In this document: in pieces, positions 27,094-35,821 of the stretch
Layout of the letters: each line of letters opens with the position of its first letter
How positions within the stretch are numbered: the stretch's first letter is position 1
From: a candidate division KSB1 bacterium
Lineage (GTDB): Bacteria > Zhuqueibacterota > Zhuqueibacteria > Zhuqueibacterales > Zhuqueibacteraceae
Assembly: GCA_034506255.1 (NCBI GenBank)
Contig: JAPDPX010000006.1
Location: 1-64,000 of the forward strand
Length of the DNA: 64,000 nt
Direction of reading: 5' to 3'
Notes under the pieces: model-generated
Told to the model about the DNA's origin: nothing
Seen by the model: the letters and a program-made list of their open reading frames with translations, nothing else
The model's database searches: none
Program-made: the position numbers and the translations under genes

Positions 27094-28617
27094 TTACAAG
27101 CCGCGATCGGCCACATCGATGGCATTCCACACGGCACGCGATTTTTCGATGGTCTCCTGATATTCGCGGCCGGGGTCGGAATCCGCCACGATGCCGGCGC
27201 CCGCCTGAAAGAAAGCCTGCCGGCCCTGCGTCCAAATCGTGCGAATGGTGATGCAGGTATCGAGATTGCCGTGGACATCGAGATAGCCCACGGCGCCGGC
27301 ATAAGGCCCGCGGGCTTCCGGTTCCAGCGCCGCGATGATTTCCATGGCGCGGATTTTGGGCGCGCCGCTCACCGTGCCCGCGGGAAAGCAGGCGCGCAGC
27401 GCATCGATCGCATCCACCCCCGGCCGCAACCGGCCGCGCACGCTGGAGACCAGGTGCATGACATGGGAGTAGCGTTCCACCGTCATCAGCTCGGGCACTT
27501 CGATGCTGGCGTAGTCACACACGCGGCCGAGATCGTTGCGGCTCAAATCCACCAGCATGAGATGCTCGGCGCGCTCCTTGGCATCGGCGCGCAGTTCCTC
27601 CTCCAAACGCTGGTCTTCCGCGTCATCGAGGCCGCGGCGGCGTGTGCCGGCGATCGGCCGCATCTCCGCCATCCCCTCCTCCACCCGCAACAGCGCCTCC
27701 GGTGAGGAGCCCAGCAGGGTGTTTTGATCATGCTGCAGGAAGAAGAGATAGGGAGAGGGATTGCTTTGCCGCAGGGCGCGGTAGAGTTGAAACGGCGGCA
27801 CCGTCAGCGGGCAGGAGAACCGCTGGGAGAGCACCACTTGAAAGATGTCACCCGCCGCGATGTGTTCCCTGGCCCGGGCCACGGCGGCACAAAAAGCGGC
27901 GGCAGTGAAATTGGCCTGTGGCTCGGGCCGCTGCCGCGGCGCGGCGGGCGCTGCCGGCGGTGGCAGGGGCGCATGGAGCCGCTGGCGCAACTCGTCGAGA
28001 CGCTCGACGGCCTCTTCATAGCGCCGCCGCAAATTCAACTCCCCTTCGGCCAGCAGCACGTGGGTGATCAACAGCATTTCCTGGCGCACGTGATCGAAGG
28101 CGAGGATCGTGTCATAGAAGCCGAATTCCGCGTCGGGAAAATGCGGTGTGGTCTGTGCCGCGGGCAGCCGCTCCAAATCGTGCACGGTCTCATAACCGAA
28201 AAAGCCCACAAAACCGCCGGTGAAGCGGGGCAGACCCGGCACGCGCACCGGCCGCAAGCGTTGCCGGGCGGTCTGCAAATAAGTGAAAATATCCTGCCCT
28301 GCCGCGGCGGAGGCGAAGCCGGCATGGCGGTCGGACAATGGTTCCAGTTGCAGCGAGCGCCGCGCCGGCCGGCCCGCGGCGCAATGATAGCGCACCAGGA
28401 AAGCCGGGGCAATGCCGAGAAAGGAATAACGCGCCATTTTCTCGCCGCCGCTGATGCTTTCCAGCAAAAAGCCGTAGCGCTGCTGCACGCTGAGGCGCAG
28501 AAAGGCGGAAACCGGCGTGAAGGTGTCCGCCAGCATGCTCAGGCTGACCGGCACGAGATTTCCCTGGCGGGCGTGGCGGGTGAAAGCTTCGAAGGTGGAA
28601 AAGTCGTTGGGCTTCAT
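27094..28617 (-). CDS. trpE: Anthranilate synthase component I
   Basis: This 507-residue enzyme converts chorismate and ammonia to anthranilate. The feedback motif LLES is present in GFLLESISGGEKMARYSFLG, so tryptophan inhibition is expected. The chorismate-binding domain has LGSSPEALLRV, RPIAGTRRRG, LVDLSRNDLGRV, SHVMHLVSSV, FPAGTVSGAPKIRAMEII and AGAGIVADSDPG. The ATG at 28615-28617 is preferred; a GTG eight codons upstream is also possible, and neither has a strong ribosome site. It is the first trp gene but lies only 92 bases after the MEMO-family gene on the same strand, with no clear promoter between. Confidence 0.96.
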   Translation of the reverse strand: MKPNDFSTFEAFTRHARQGNLVPVSLSMLADTFTPVSAFLRLSVQQRYGFLLESISGGEKMARYSFLGIAPAFLVRYHCAAGRPARRSLQLEPLSDRHAGFASAAAGQDIFTYLQTARQRLRPVRVPGLPRFTGGFVGFFGYETVHDLERLPAAQTTPHFPDAEFGFYDTILAFDHVRQEMLLITHVLLAEGELNLRRRYEEAVERLDELRQRLHAPLPPPAAPAAPRQRPEPQANFTAAAFCAAVARAREHIAAGDIFQVVLSQRFSCPLTVPPFQLYRALRQSNPSPYLFFLQHDQNTLLGSSPEALLRVEEGMAEMRPIAGTRRRGLDDAEDQRLEEELRADAKERAEHLMLVDLSRNDLGRVCDYASIEVPELMTVERYSHVMHLVSSVRGRLRPGVDAIDALRACFPAGTVSGAPKIRAMEIIAALEPEARGPYAGAVGYLDVHGNLDTCITIRTIWTQGRQAFFQAGAGIVADSDPGREYQETIEKSRAVWNAIDVADRGL

Positions 28618-28709
28618 GCCATGATTATCGGACGACGACACGCGGCAGGCGCGCGAACCGAACGGGCCGGCGCGCGCGGCCGTTGTGCAGTGATCGGAGG
28701 AAAAAAATG

Positions 28710-29993
28710 TCAGCCGCGGCCATAGAGTGCGGCGCTGGCATAGCTGACCACGGATTTGCGATCGTCCACGATGCCCTGCTCATACTGCAAAAGCTTGCCG
28801 TATTGCGCCACACCGCTGGCCAGCAGCGTGTGCAGCGGTGCGAAACCGCAGACGCGGTAGCGATCCTGCATGCGCGCGTTGGCCTGCACGAACTGCACGG
28901 CATCACCGGCTTCGAGGGCGTGAATGAGCTGACGGTCGGCGGTTTCTACGTTCTGCAGCAAGTCCCGATCGGGCGTGTGGCGGTCGCCATAGCGCGGCCC
29001 GACGTGGGACAAATCGACGCTGGCAATGCAGCACACCCGGCGGCCGCGCCGGGATTCCAGCTCGCAGGTTTGGCGCAAAGCCCTGACGAAGGCCTGAATG
29101 ATGTCGCGCTCGTGACGGAAACGGTCATCGCTCAGCATCAGGTAGGCATAGGAGCACAAAATCGGCACGATGGTGAAGTGCCGGCGGCCGCCGAACAGAT
29201 GCTGGAGAAAGACCGCTTGAAATTCGATGGTGTGTTCCGTCCGGTGCGGCAGCGGCTCGCTGAACAGATCGAAAGGATGGCGGCGCGCCAACTCGGCGAT
29301 GAAGTGTTCATCATGCCGCACCAGCCCGAGCGGCGTCTCGAAATCCTTCGGCAGGCAGGAGAAACAATGCAGCAGGCCGCTGTGGCCGGTGCCGAGGATG
29401 ACATAGACATCGGCCGGCGCACTCTCCGCCAGCGCGCGATAGGTGTAGGTGTAGCACCGGCCGCCGACGCGCAGATCGATGTGGGGCGCGACCGCGCCGC
29501 TGACAAACGGCCCGCCACTGTTGCCCCGGTCTGCCGGCAGCCCCGCACCGTTCGCGTAGAAGCTGTCCAACTGGCGCCGCAGCTCGCCGGGCTCGGCGGG
29601 ATAGCTCGCGCCGGCATGCACCGCGGGTCGCGCGGGCAGCGCCAGCATCTCCTGCTCCAGCCGACGCTTGTGGGCGTGAAAGGTTTCGCTCTCCAGGAAA
29701 TAGTTGCGATCCAACTGCGCCACCAGCGCCTGCAGTTGCTGCTCGGGTAGAAACACGCCGAATTGGCGAAAGTATTCCGTGCGCATGTCGAGCAGCGAAT
29801 GCCGGCCGTCAAAAAACTGCAGCAGGAACAGCGTTTCCCGCGACACGACAAACATGTGTTCGGCGAGACCGGAGGGATCACGCAGGGCGAAACGCTCGCC
29901 ATTTTCCGTTTCCAGCGGCAGCGCTTCGACAAAGCGCAGCCTGGGTTTGAGGTTGGTCTTTTGCTCGTGGGATGAGGTTTGCGGATCAGGCAT
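28710..29993 (-). CDS. AmmeMemoRadiSam system protein B (MEMO family) with N-terminal extension
   Basis: This 427-residue protein has a MEMO domain (about residues 122-425): AGASYPAEPGEL, VAPHIDLRVGG, ILGTGHSG, LPHRTEHTIEFQAVFLQHL and VDLSHVGPRYGD. The conserved histidines form a site related to extradiol dioxygenases. In many genomes it is found with AMMECR1 and a radical SAM protein; neither is in this window. Residues 1-120 form an extra helical domain (SRETLFLLQFFDGRHSLLDM) that looks like a PqqD-type or winged-helix fold and is not part of standard MEMO. It sits between ygfZ (14 bases) and trpE. Its function is unknown to me. Confidence 0.85.
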   Translation of the reverse strand: MPDPQTSSHEQKTNLKPRLRFVEALPLETENGERFALRDPSGLAEHMFVVSRETLFLLQFFDGRHSLLDMRTEYFRQFGVFLPEQQLQALVAQLDRNYFLESETFHAHKRRLEQEMLALPARPAVHAGASYPAEPGELRRQLDSFYANGAGLPADRGNSGGPFVSGAVAPHIDLRVGGRCYTYTYRALAESAPADVYVILGTGHSGLLHCFSCLPKDFETPLGLVRHDEHFIAELARRHPFDLFSEPLPHRTEHTIEFQAVFLQHLFGGRRHFTIVPILCSYAYLMLSDDRFRHERDIIQAFVRALRQTCELESRRGRRVCCIASVDLSHVGPRYGDRHTPDRDLLQNVETADRQLIHALEAGDAVQFVQANARMQDRYRVCGFAPLHTLLASGVAQYGKLLQYEQGIVDDRKSVVSYASAALYGRG

Positions 29994-30007
29994 CGGCTCG
30001 TCTTCGC

Positions 30008-31069
30008 TTAATCGGAATCAGCGGCAAAGGGGAGTTCTCGCAAAATCGCGGGCAGGTTGCCCTGCGGCCCGGCCACTTCCACGCGACTGCCGGGTTGCGC
30101 AAACGCCCTGCGGATCACCGCCAGCGCGAGCGCAAACGGGCCGGTGATCGCCGGCGCCACGCTGGTCACCGTGCCGATTTCCTGCGCCGCCGCCAACACG
30201 GCGGCGCCGGCGGCCGGTTCCGGCCCGGACAGCAATTGCAGGCCCATGAGCCGGCGCTGCACTTTGTTGTAGGAGTCCAGCCGCGCGATCACTTCCTGGC
30301 CAATATAGCAGCCCTTCTCGAAGTTGATGAAAGGCAGCAGACCGATTTCATGGGGATTGTAGCTTTCGACGATCTCATGATCTGCGGCCGGAATGCCGTG
30401 GCGAATGCGCAAACTCTCATGCACGTGAAAGCCCACCGGCATGAAATCACGCAGCAGTTCCTGCCAGAGCGCCGGAGCGGCGGTGGCGGGGACAATCAAA
30501 AGGTAACGTGCGATGGTGGCGGCGTGGGGATGATGCAGCCACAGCTCATGGTCCCGCCACGACACCTTCACGCTGCGGCCGGCGGGCAGGGCGGCGTGCG
30601 TGCCGAATCTGTCTTGGAGCAGCGGGGTGGCGCGCGTGCCGAGCAGGGCAATCACCGCCCACTCGCCGCTCACCTCGGTGGTTTTGACGTCTTCCCGAAA
30701 GGTGTATTTGTCGATCCACTGGCACAGCAGTGCGGCGCGGCCCGGGCTGGTGAGCAGCAGATAGTGATCTTCCCCTGCCAGCATCTCGACCATGTCCACC
30801 ACGCGACCCTTGGCATTGGTGAAGAGGTTCACGCGGCTGTCACCGGGCTGCAGGCCGCGCATTTCATTGGTCGACAGTCGGTGCAGCAGCGCTTCCCGGT
30901 CGCGGCCGGACACCACCACCTTTCCCAGAAAGCTGCGGTCGATCATGGCGGCAGTTTGGGCGGCGGCATATTCCTCCACCAGCGAACGATAGCGTCCCGG
31001 CAGGGCATAACCTGCCAGCTCGACGAAATCGCGGCCATGTTCACGATGATAGGCGATCAAACTGGTCAT
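30008..31069 (-). CDS. ygfZ: Folate-binding YgfZ/GcvT-family protein
   Basis: This 353-residue protein has the GcvT/YgfZ fold and the YgfZ signature KGCYIGQE near residue 250, which marks the tetrahydrofolate-dependent protein that helps maintain certain iron-sulfur enzymes. Other blocks are FLGKVVVSGRDREALLHRL, LFTNAKGRVVDM and the N-terminal YRSLVEEYAAAQTAAMIDRS. It is not the glycine cleavage T protein, because that signature is absent there and no other gcv gene is near. It is first in the minus-strand run that leads through the MEMO-family gene into the trp operon, with a good promoter about 45 bases upstream of its ATG. Confidence 0.88.
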   Translation of the reverse strand: MTSLIAYHREHGRDFVELAGYALPGRYRSLVEEYAAAQTAAMIDRSFLGKVVVSGRDREALLHRLSTNEMRGLQPGDSRVNLFTNAKGRVVDMVEMLAGEDHYLLLTSPGRAALLCQWIDKYTFREDVKTTEVSGEWAVIALLGTRATPLLQDRFGTHAALPAGRSVKVSWRDHELWLHHPHAATIARYLLIVPATAAPALWQELLRDFMPVGFHVHESLRIRHGIPAADHEIVESYNPHEIGLLPFINFEKGCYIGQEVIARLDSYNKVQRRLMGLQLLSGPEPAAGAAVLAAAQEIGTVTSVAPAITGPFALALAVIRRAFAQPGSRVEVAGPQGNLPAILRELPFAADSD

Positions 31070-31114
31070 GGGATGCGGAACGGAGAGGGCGCGTTTTTGC
31101 TTTTAGAATGGCGC

Positions 31115-31143
31115 AATATAGAAACCCGCCTGGCATCAGGCAA
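31115..31143 (-). promoter_or_regulatory. Putative promoter of the ygfZ-MEMO-trp unit
   Basis: On the minus strand TTGCCT (31138-31143) and TATATT (31115-31120) are spaced by 17 bp. The predicted start site is near 31108, about 40 bases before the ygfZ ATG. With no other clear promoter down to trpA, it may drive nearly 10 kb. Confidence 0.6.
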
Positions 31144-31168
31144 GCGATTTGTTCGCGGTGAAGCGGGG

Positions 31169-31197
31169 CTGGCAAATGAACGGGAGTTTTTTATCTT
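31169..31197 (+). promoter_or_regulatory. Putative promoter of the OPRT-like gene
   Basis: CTGGCA (31169-31174) and TATCTT (31192-31197) are spaced by 17 bp on the plus strand. The -35 box is weak. The T-run before TATCTT recalls the promoter at 4104-4131. It diverges from the ygfZ promoter within about 50 bases. Confidence 0.4.
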
Positions 31198-31288
31198 GCC
31201 GCAGGCACTGCCACTCACGGCTGGCAGGAACATACCGGCCAGCGGTGACCAACGGCATTGCCGGCCCCCGACCTTTGGAGAAAATACC

Positions 31289-32215
31289 ATGACCGCCGAA
31301 CTTGTCGACTTGCTGCTCGCAACCAGGGCCCTGGAAATCGCGCCGCCGGATCAGCCTTTTTGGTACACTTCCGGCACCATTGGCCCCTTCTACCTCAACA
31401 CGCACTACCTCTACGGCAGCCGCGCCAAGGCCGAAGCGTTGCTGGCATTCATCGATCAACAACAAACCGACCGGCGGGTCCTGATGCAGGGCGTGCTGGC
31501 CGCCGTCGAGGAAAACTATGCCAGCGACGCCGGCTATCGCATGGTGATTGACAGCCTGGTGCGCCTGATAGAGCGTGAAATTGGTGCGGCACGCATTGCG
31601 GCGGTTTCGGGTGGGGAGCGGCGGGATTGGTTCTTCTCCGTGATGGCGGCGCGGCGCCTGGGCAAACCGATTCTGCTCATCCGCAAGGATCAAACCGTGT
31701 GGCGCGTGAACCACGAGCGTGTGAACCAGGAAGTGGAAGAGGTGAGCGAGCTGCAGGGTGCGGCTGTGCTGCATGTTGCCGATCTCGTCACCGAAGCTTC
31801 GAGCTATGTGCACACCTGGCTGCCGGCGCTGCAACAGCGGCACGGGAATTTGACATGGGCGCTCAATCTGGTGGATCGCGGTCAGGGTGGTGCCGAAGTT
31901 CTGCGCGCCCACGGCATCCAGCCGTTTCATCTCATCGCGATCGGCCCGGAATTTTTCGAGAGCCTGCAGCAGCGCGGGTATCTCACGGCCGCCGCAGTCG
32001 CCATGCTCCAGGCCTATCACCACGACCCGCGCGCGAGCATGCGGCGCCTGCTGCTCGAGCGGCCGGAAATTCTCACGCGCGCCCTGGCCTCCCCCGATGC
32101 CAAAATTCGCCGCCGGGCGGAGCTGCTGGTGGCGCAGAATGTGTATGATTTGCCGGCGGCACTGCTCAACGCCTGCCGTGCGGCCGCCGCGTCAAAGCCG
32201 CCAGGCGATTTGTAG
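31289..32215 (+). CDS. Orotate-phosphoribosyltransferase-like protein
   Basis: This 308-residue protein resembles type I phosphoribosyltransferases: WYTSGTIGPFYLNTHYLYG near the N-terminus, SGGERRDWFFSVMAA, LGKPILLIRKD and a PRPP-loop-like VLHVADLVTEASSYV where OPRT has the VIEDVITTG type of loop. The loop lacks the usual run of acidic residues and TTG, so catalysis is uncertain. It is about 90 residues longer than standard OPRT, with an extra helical C-terminus (PRASMRRLLLERPEIL onward). The ATG at 31289 has GGAG nine bases upstream. No other pyrimidine gene is adjacent. It could be a divergent OPRT or a PRPP-binding regulator. Confidence 0.65.
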   Translation: MTAELVDLLLATRALEIAPPDQPFWYTSGTIGPFYLNTHYLYGSRAKAEALLAFIDQQQTDRRVLMQGVLAAVEENYASDAGYRMVIDSLVRLIEREIGAARIAAVSGGERRDWFFSVMAARRLGKPILLIRKDQTVWRVNHERVNQEVEEVSELQGAAVLHVADLVTEASSYVHTWLPALQQRHGNLTWALNLVDRGQGGAEVLRAHGIQPFHLIAIGPEFFESLQQRGYLTAAAVAMLQAYHHDPRASMRRLLLERPEILTRALASPDAKIRRRAELLVAQNVYDLPAALLNACRAAAASKPPGDL

Positions 32216-32270
32216 GAAGCCTGCATCAGCCGGCGTTGCCGCCGAACTGGCGCACAGGCCGGCGCCGGAC

Positions 32271-32567
32271 TCACGGCAGGGTGATGCGCGGTTTTTCCAG
32301 ATGCCGGCGATACAACAAAATCGTCCGGCCCAAAACCTGCACCAGTTGCGCAGACACCGACTTCGCCAGTTCCTCCGCCACTTCGAAACGATCGCCCAGG
32401 AATCCCTCCTGCAACTTCACTTTCACCAGCTCGGCTTGATGAAAGGCTTCGGCCAGCGCCCGCAGCACCGGCTCGGCCAGACCGCAGCGTCCCACCATCA
32501 CCACAGGCTTCAAATCATTCCCCAGGGCGCGCAGATAGCGACGCTGTTTGCCGGTCAGCTCAGGCAT
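32271..32567 (-). CDS. yhbY: RNA-binding protein of the YhbY/CRM family
   Basis: This 98-residue protein is a single CRM domain: LTGKQRRYLRALGNDLKPVV, VGRCGLAEPVLRAL, ELVKVKLQEGF and the end LVQVLGRTILLYRR. YhbY binds pre-50S ribosomal particles in enteric bacteria. Its GXXG-type loop VGRCG is present. The ATG at 32565-32567 has AGGAGG seven bases upstream, which decides the start. It is convergent with the OPRT-like gene. Confidence 0.92.
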   Translation of the reverse strand: MPELTGKQRRYLRALGNDLKPVVMVGRCGLAEPVLRALAEAFHQAELVKVKLQEGFLGDRFEVAEELAKSVSAQLVQVLGRTILLYRRHLEKPRITLP

Positions 32568-32962
32568 GAAACCTCCTCGCTTTTCTTTGCCAGGTTGACA
32601 GCCACGCGATTTTTCCCACCTTGCAACCATGAGGACAACACCCGCCCAAACCACCGTCAAATTATGCCGCTTGCGGCAGCGAAATGCAAGTGGAAAATAA
32701 CCCTTGCTTTTGTGGAGACGCTCGTTTATAATTTCTGCACTTCATCAATCAATTTTGCCACCACGGGAGGCAAGGCCGAACACATATCCGGTTGCGATCC
32801 CGCGGAAAGGATTTCCCTCCGACTCTCTGTCCCTGTGCCGGCTGTGCCGTTGCCGGCAATCGGGAATGGCCTGCAGCACTTTTTCCCTGCACCTGCACCT
32901 TCGTCCGTCATCGCGAGCTCTCCCGGTTCACACTTTTCCTCTTAACTCAGAGACTGCGCCCC
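32568..32962. other. Divergent intergenic region with a long leader
   Basis: This region lies between yhbY and the VWA gene. It holds the promoter at 32704-32732, so the VWA mRNA would have a leader of about 220 bases. The leader is GC-rich and has no obvious gene. An open frame in phase with the VWA gene starts at 32792 but gives a cysteine-rich, unlikely N-terminus. Confidence 0.45.
32704..32732 (+). promoter_or_regulatory. Putative strong promoter of the VWA/PorV-OmpA pair
   Basis: TTGCTT (32704-32709) and a perfect TATAAT (32727-32732) are spaced by 17 bp. It is the best -10 match among the promoters seen in the window. Confidence 0.65.
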
Positions 32963-35821
32963 ATGACCCAGCAATCCTGCCTGCCCGCACCCCGAATGCA
33001 CCTGCATTGGGTGGCCGCCATGCTGCTGCTCGTCTGCCTGAATCCACCTCCCGTCTCGAGCCAGATGGGCAACACGGTCGTCGCGATCAACAACATCTCG
33101 CTCGCCGGCGAAGTCTCGCTGCGCGGCAAGAGCGGCGCGTTTCCCGCGCCCATCCTCGCCACCATTTCCGTGACCGACCGCGATGGCAATCTCATCAAAG
33201 GTCTGGCGGACACGCTGCGCTGGCTCACGCCGCCCGAGCTCGCGGAAATCGGCCGGCCCATCCGCGAAATTTGGCAGCCGTTGTTGGAATATCACCGCGA
33301 CAACCCCGCGTTTCCGCCGCAGCCGAATCTCTACAGCCAAACGCCGGCACCGGAATTCACCGAAGTACGGCGCACCGAATACTTTCCCACCAGCACGCTG
33401 CTGGTGATGGACATCAGCGGCAGCATGAAGCCACAACTCGATGATGCCAAAGCCGGCAATCTCGCCTATCTCGAACAACTGCGGCCCTACGACCGTGCCG
33501 GTTTGATCCAGTTCTGCGGCACGGTGGTGACCTCGCTGCCCATCACCGCCGCCAAAGCTCCCTTGCAACAGAGCATCATCGCGGCCGACACCTGTTACGC
33601 CACCGCCATCTACGACGCCCTGCTCACCGCCATCGAAATCACCCGATTCGAACCCAGCCGGCGCGGCATTATTCTCTACACCGACGGCCAGGACAACAGC
33701 TCGACCGCCGCGCCGGACACCGTGATCGCACGCGCGCAGAAGTACAACATCCCCATCTTCACCATCGCGCTCGGCGATCAACCGCAGGTGGAGATGCTGA
33801 TGGAAATCGCCGAACAAACCGGTGGTTTGTTCTTTTACACCGCCACCGCGGCCGGCATGCTCACCATCTACAAAAAAATTGCCGCCATCATGCAGAATTT
33901 CTACGTGATGGCGCATGCCTCCCCCGATCCGGTCCGCAACCACACCTGGCGCATCGTCGATGTTACCGCCAACCCGCCCGGCAGGCAGGGCAATGGCAAA
34001 GGCCGCTACTTCGTGCCCGGCGTAACTCCGCCCCGCCTCACCGATCTCGCCTTGACACTCAATGCCAGCACGGCAACTGCCCGCCCGGGCGACGATTTTG
34101 AGTATCTGCTCCGCGTCCACAATTTGGGGCCGGCCGCCGGTGGCAACATCGACCTTTGGCAGCAATTGCCCGATTCCGTCAGGCTGGTGGAAGCAACGCC
34201 GGCGCCGGGCTATGCTGCGGGGGACTCCCTGTTCTGGCAAATCGCGACACTCGCCAGCGGCGCCGCATTTGACATTCGCGTCAAGGTCAGGCTCGCGCCC
34301 GCAACACCGGTCTCAATCGAAAAGCTGATCAGCCGGGCGGAATTGACGGCAGCCAATGACTTTTCGTCGGACAACAATTCTGCAGCAGACACGGTAACAG
34401 TGCTCTTTCCACCGCCGCCAGCGAAAAACACCGATCTCGCGCTCGGCTTTTCCGCAGAGACACAGACTCCGGGCAGCGTCTCGCCGGGCGAAAGCTATGC
34501 CTACCGCCTGCGCGTGCGCAATCTCGGGCCGCATCCCGGCACAGGCATTCGTCTCAGCCAGGCGCTGCCGGATTCCGTGAGTTTGCTCTCCGCCGTGCCG
34601 GCGGCAACACGCAGCGGCGATTCCCTGATTTGGCACATTCCCCAGCTCAATGCCGGCCAGGTCGATTCCTTCCGCGTCAATGTGCAATTCGCGGCGCAGG
34701 TGCCAAGCTCCCTCACGCAAATCACCAGCCTGGCGCTGATTACCGCGGCGAATGACACTGCCAGCGCAAACAACACGGCTACCAACACGCTGCGTGTGAT
34801 TTCACCGCCACCGCCGCCAGCGAAAAACACTGATCTCGCGCTCGGCTTTTCCGCAGAGACACAGACTCCGGGCAGCGTCTCGCCGGGCGAAAGCTATGCC
34901 TACCGCCTGCGCGTGCGCAATCTCGGGCCGCATCCCGGCACAGGCATTCGTCTCAGCCAGGTGCTGCCGGATTCCGTGAGCTTGCTCTCCGCCGTGCCGG
35001 CGGCAACACGCAGCGGCGATTCCCTGATTTGGCACATTCCCCAGCTCAATGCCGGCCAGGTGGATTCATTCGCCGTCAATGTGCAACTCGCGGCGCAAGT
35101 GCCGGCATCGCTGACTCAGATCACCAGCACTGCGACTCTTGCCGCGGCGAATGATACTTCCGCCGCGAACAATTCCGTGACCAACACGCTGAATGTCATC
35201 TTCCTGCCGCCACCGCTGCTTGCTCCCAAAATCACGGCCACCCCGGAAGTGGTGCAGGTCACCGACAGTGTGTTCATTCGCGTGCAGGTGGAGCAGCCGA
35301 TTCTTCGCTGGGATTTGTGGGTGTATTTCGTGACCGGCCGCATCGATTCGAGCTATGCCGATGGTTTCATCGCGGCCACCCCGCTGACACCGCAGACATG
35401 GCATGAGGTGCGTCCGGCGTTCGGCGAGACACGTTTGTTGACGCAGGCGCGCCAGGAAAAAATCGAATTCGAGTTGCGCACGATCGACAGTTTCGGCCGC
35501 TTCGCCAGCAGCCGCGCCGGTGTGACGGTGCGCAGCGGCAATGACTTGGTGCTGGATCGCAACATTTACGAACCGGAGCACCAGGGCCCACTCGCCATCA
35601 ACTTCCGGCTGAGCTCGAACCGCAGTGCGCGTCTGGATCTGCTCGACCTCAACGGCCAAAAGGTGACGGAGTTGATCACCGCGCCCTTCCGCGCGGGCTG
35701 GAACACGCATTTCTGGAACGGCATGACGCAGGACGGTCGTCGTGTCGGCAGCGGCGTCTATCTCATCACGCTGCATTCCGAGGCATTCAACGACTGGAAA
35801 AAGGTGATCGTCGTACGATGA
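32963..35821 (+). CDS. Surface protein: VWA domain, DUF11-like repeats, FlgD/type IX-like C-terminus
   Basis: This 952-residue secreted protein has an N-terminal signal (HLHWVAAMLLLVCLNPPP) and a von Willebrand A domain (about residues 140-340) with a MIDAS of D150 in MDISGS and LYTDGQDNSS. Three DUF11/CARDB-like beta domains follow. The second and third (about 484-616 and 617-749) are near-identical, from a 399-bp tandem duplication. After another beta region the C-terminus (about 865-952) matches the FlgD-like Ig/type IX sorting type: LLDLNGQKVTELI, RAGWNTHFWNG, VGSGVYLITLHSE and WKKVIVVR. VWA domains bind protein partners through metal. I infer a cell-surface adhesin or assembly factor, perhaps exported by a type IX-like route. 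Its stop overlaps the next start as ATGA. Confidence 0.85.
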   Translation: MTQQSCLPAPRMHLHWVAAMLLLVCLNPPPVSSQMGNTVVAINNISLAGEVSLRGKSGAFPAPILATISVTDRDGNLIKGLADTLRWLTPPELAEIGRPIREIWQPLLEYHRDNPAFPPQPNLYSQTPAPEFTEVRRTEYFPTSTLLVMDISGSMKPQLDDAKAGNLAYLEQLRPYDRAGLIQFCGTVVTSLPITAAKAPLQQSIIAADTCYATAIYDALLTAIEITRFEPSRRGIILYTDGQDNSSTAAPDTVIARAQKYNIPIFTIALGDQPQVEMLMEIAEQTGGLFFYTATAAGMLTIYKKIAAIMQNFYVMAHASPDPVRNHTWRIVDVTANPPGRQGNGKGRYFVPGVTPPRLTDLALTLNASTATARPGDDFEYLLRVHNLGPAAGGNIDLWQQLPDSVRLVEATPAPGYAAGDSLFWQIATLASGAAFDIRVKVRLAPATPVSIEKLISRAELTAANDFSSDNNSAADTVTVLFPPPPAKNTDLALGFSAETQTPGSVSPGESYAYRLRVRNLGPHPGTGIRLSQALPDSVSLLSAVPAATRSGDSLIWHIPQLNAGQVDSFRVNVQFAAQVPSSLTQITSLALITAANDTASANNTATNTLRVISPPPPPAKNTDLALGFSAETQTPGSVSPGESYAYRLRVRNLGPHPGTGIRLSQVLPDSVSLLSAVPAATRSGDSLIWHIPQLNAGQVDSFAVNVQLAAQVPASLTQITSTATLAAANDTSAANNSVTNTLNVIFLPPPLLAPKITATPEVVQVTDSVFIRVQVEQPILRWDLWVYFVTGRIDSSYADGFIAATPLTPQTWHEVRPAFGETRLLTQARQEKIEFELRTIDSFGRFASSRAGVTVRSGNDLVLDRNIYEPEHQGPLAINFRLSSNRSARLDLLDLNGQKVTELITAPFRAGWNTHFWNGMTQDGRRVGSGVYLITLHSEAFNDWKKVIVVR
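34412..35209. repeat. 399-bp tandem repeat (two units) inside the VWA gene
   Basis: Units start at 34412 and 34811, each with CCGCCGCCAGCGAAAAACAC. The first 260 or so bases are almost identical, including synonymous sites, while the last third diverges. This points to recent duplication or gene conversion of one beta domain of 133 residues. Confidence 0.9.

Noticed and set aside
30008..31069. Glycine cleavage T protein
   Set aside because: The KGCYIGQE signature and the lack of other gcv genes point to YgfZ instead.
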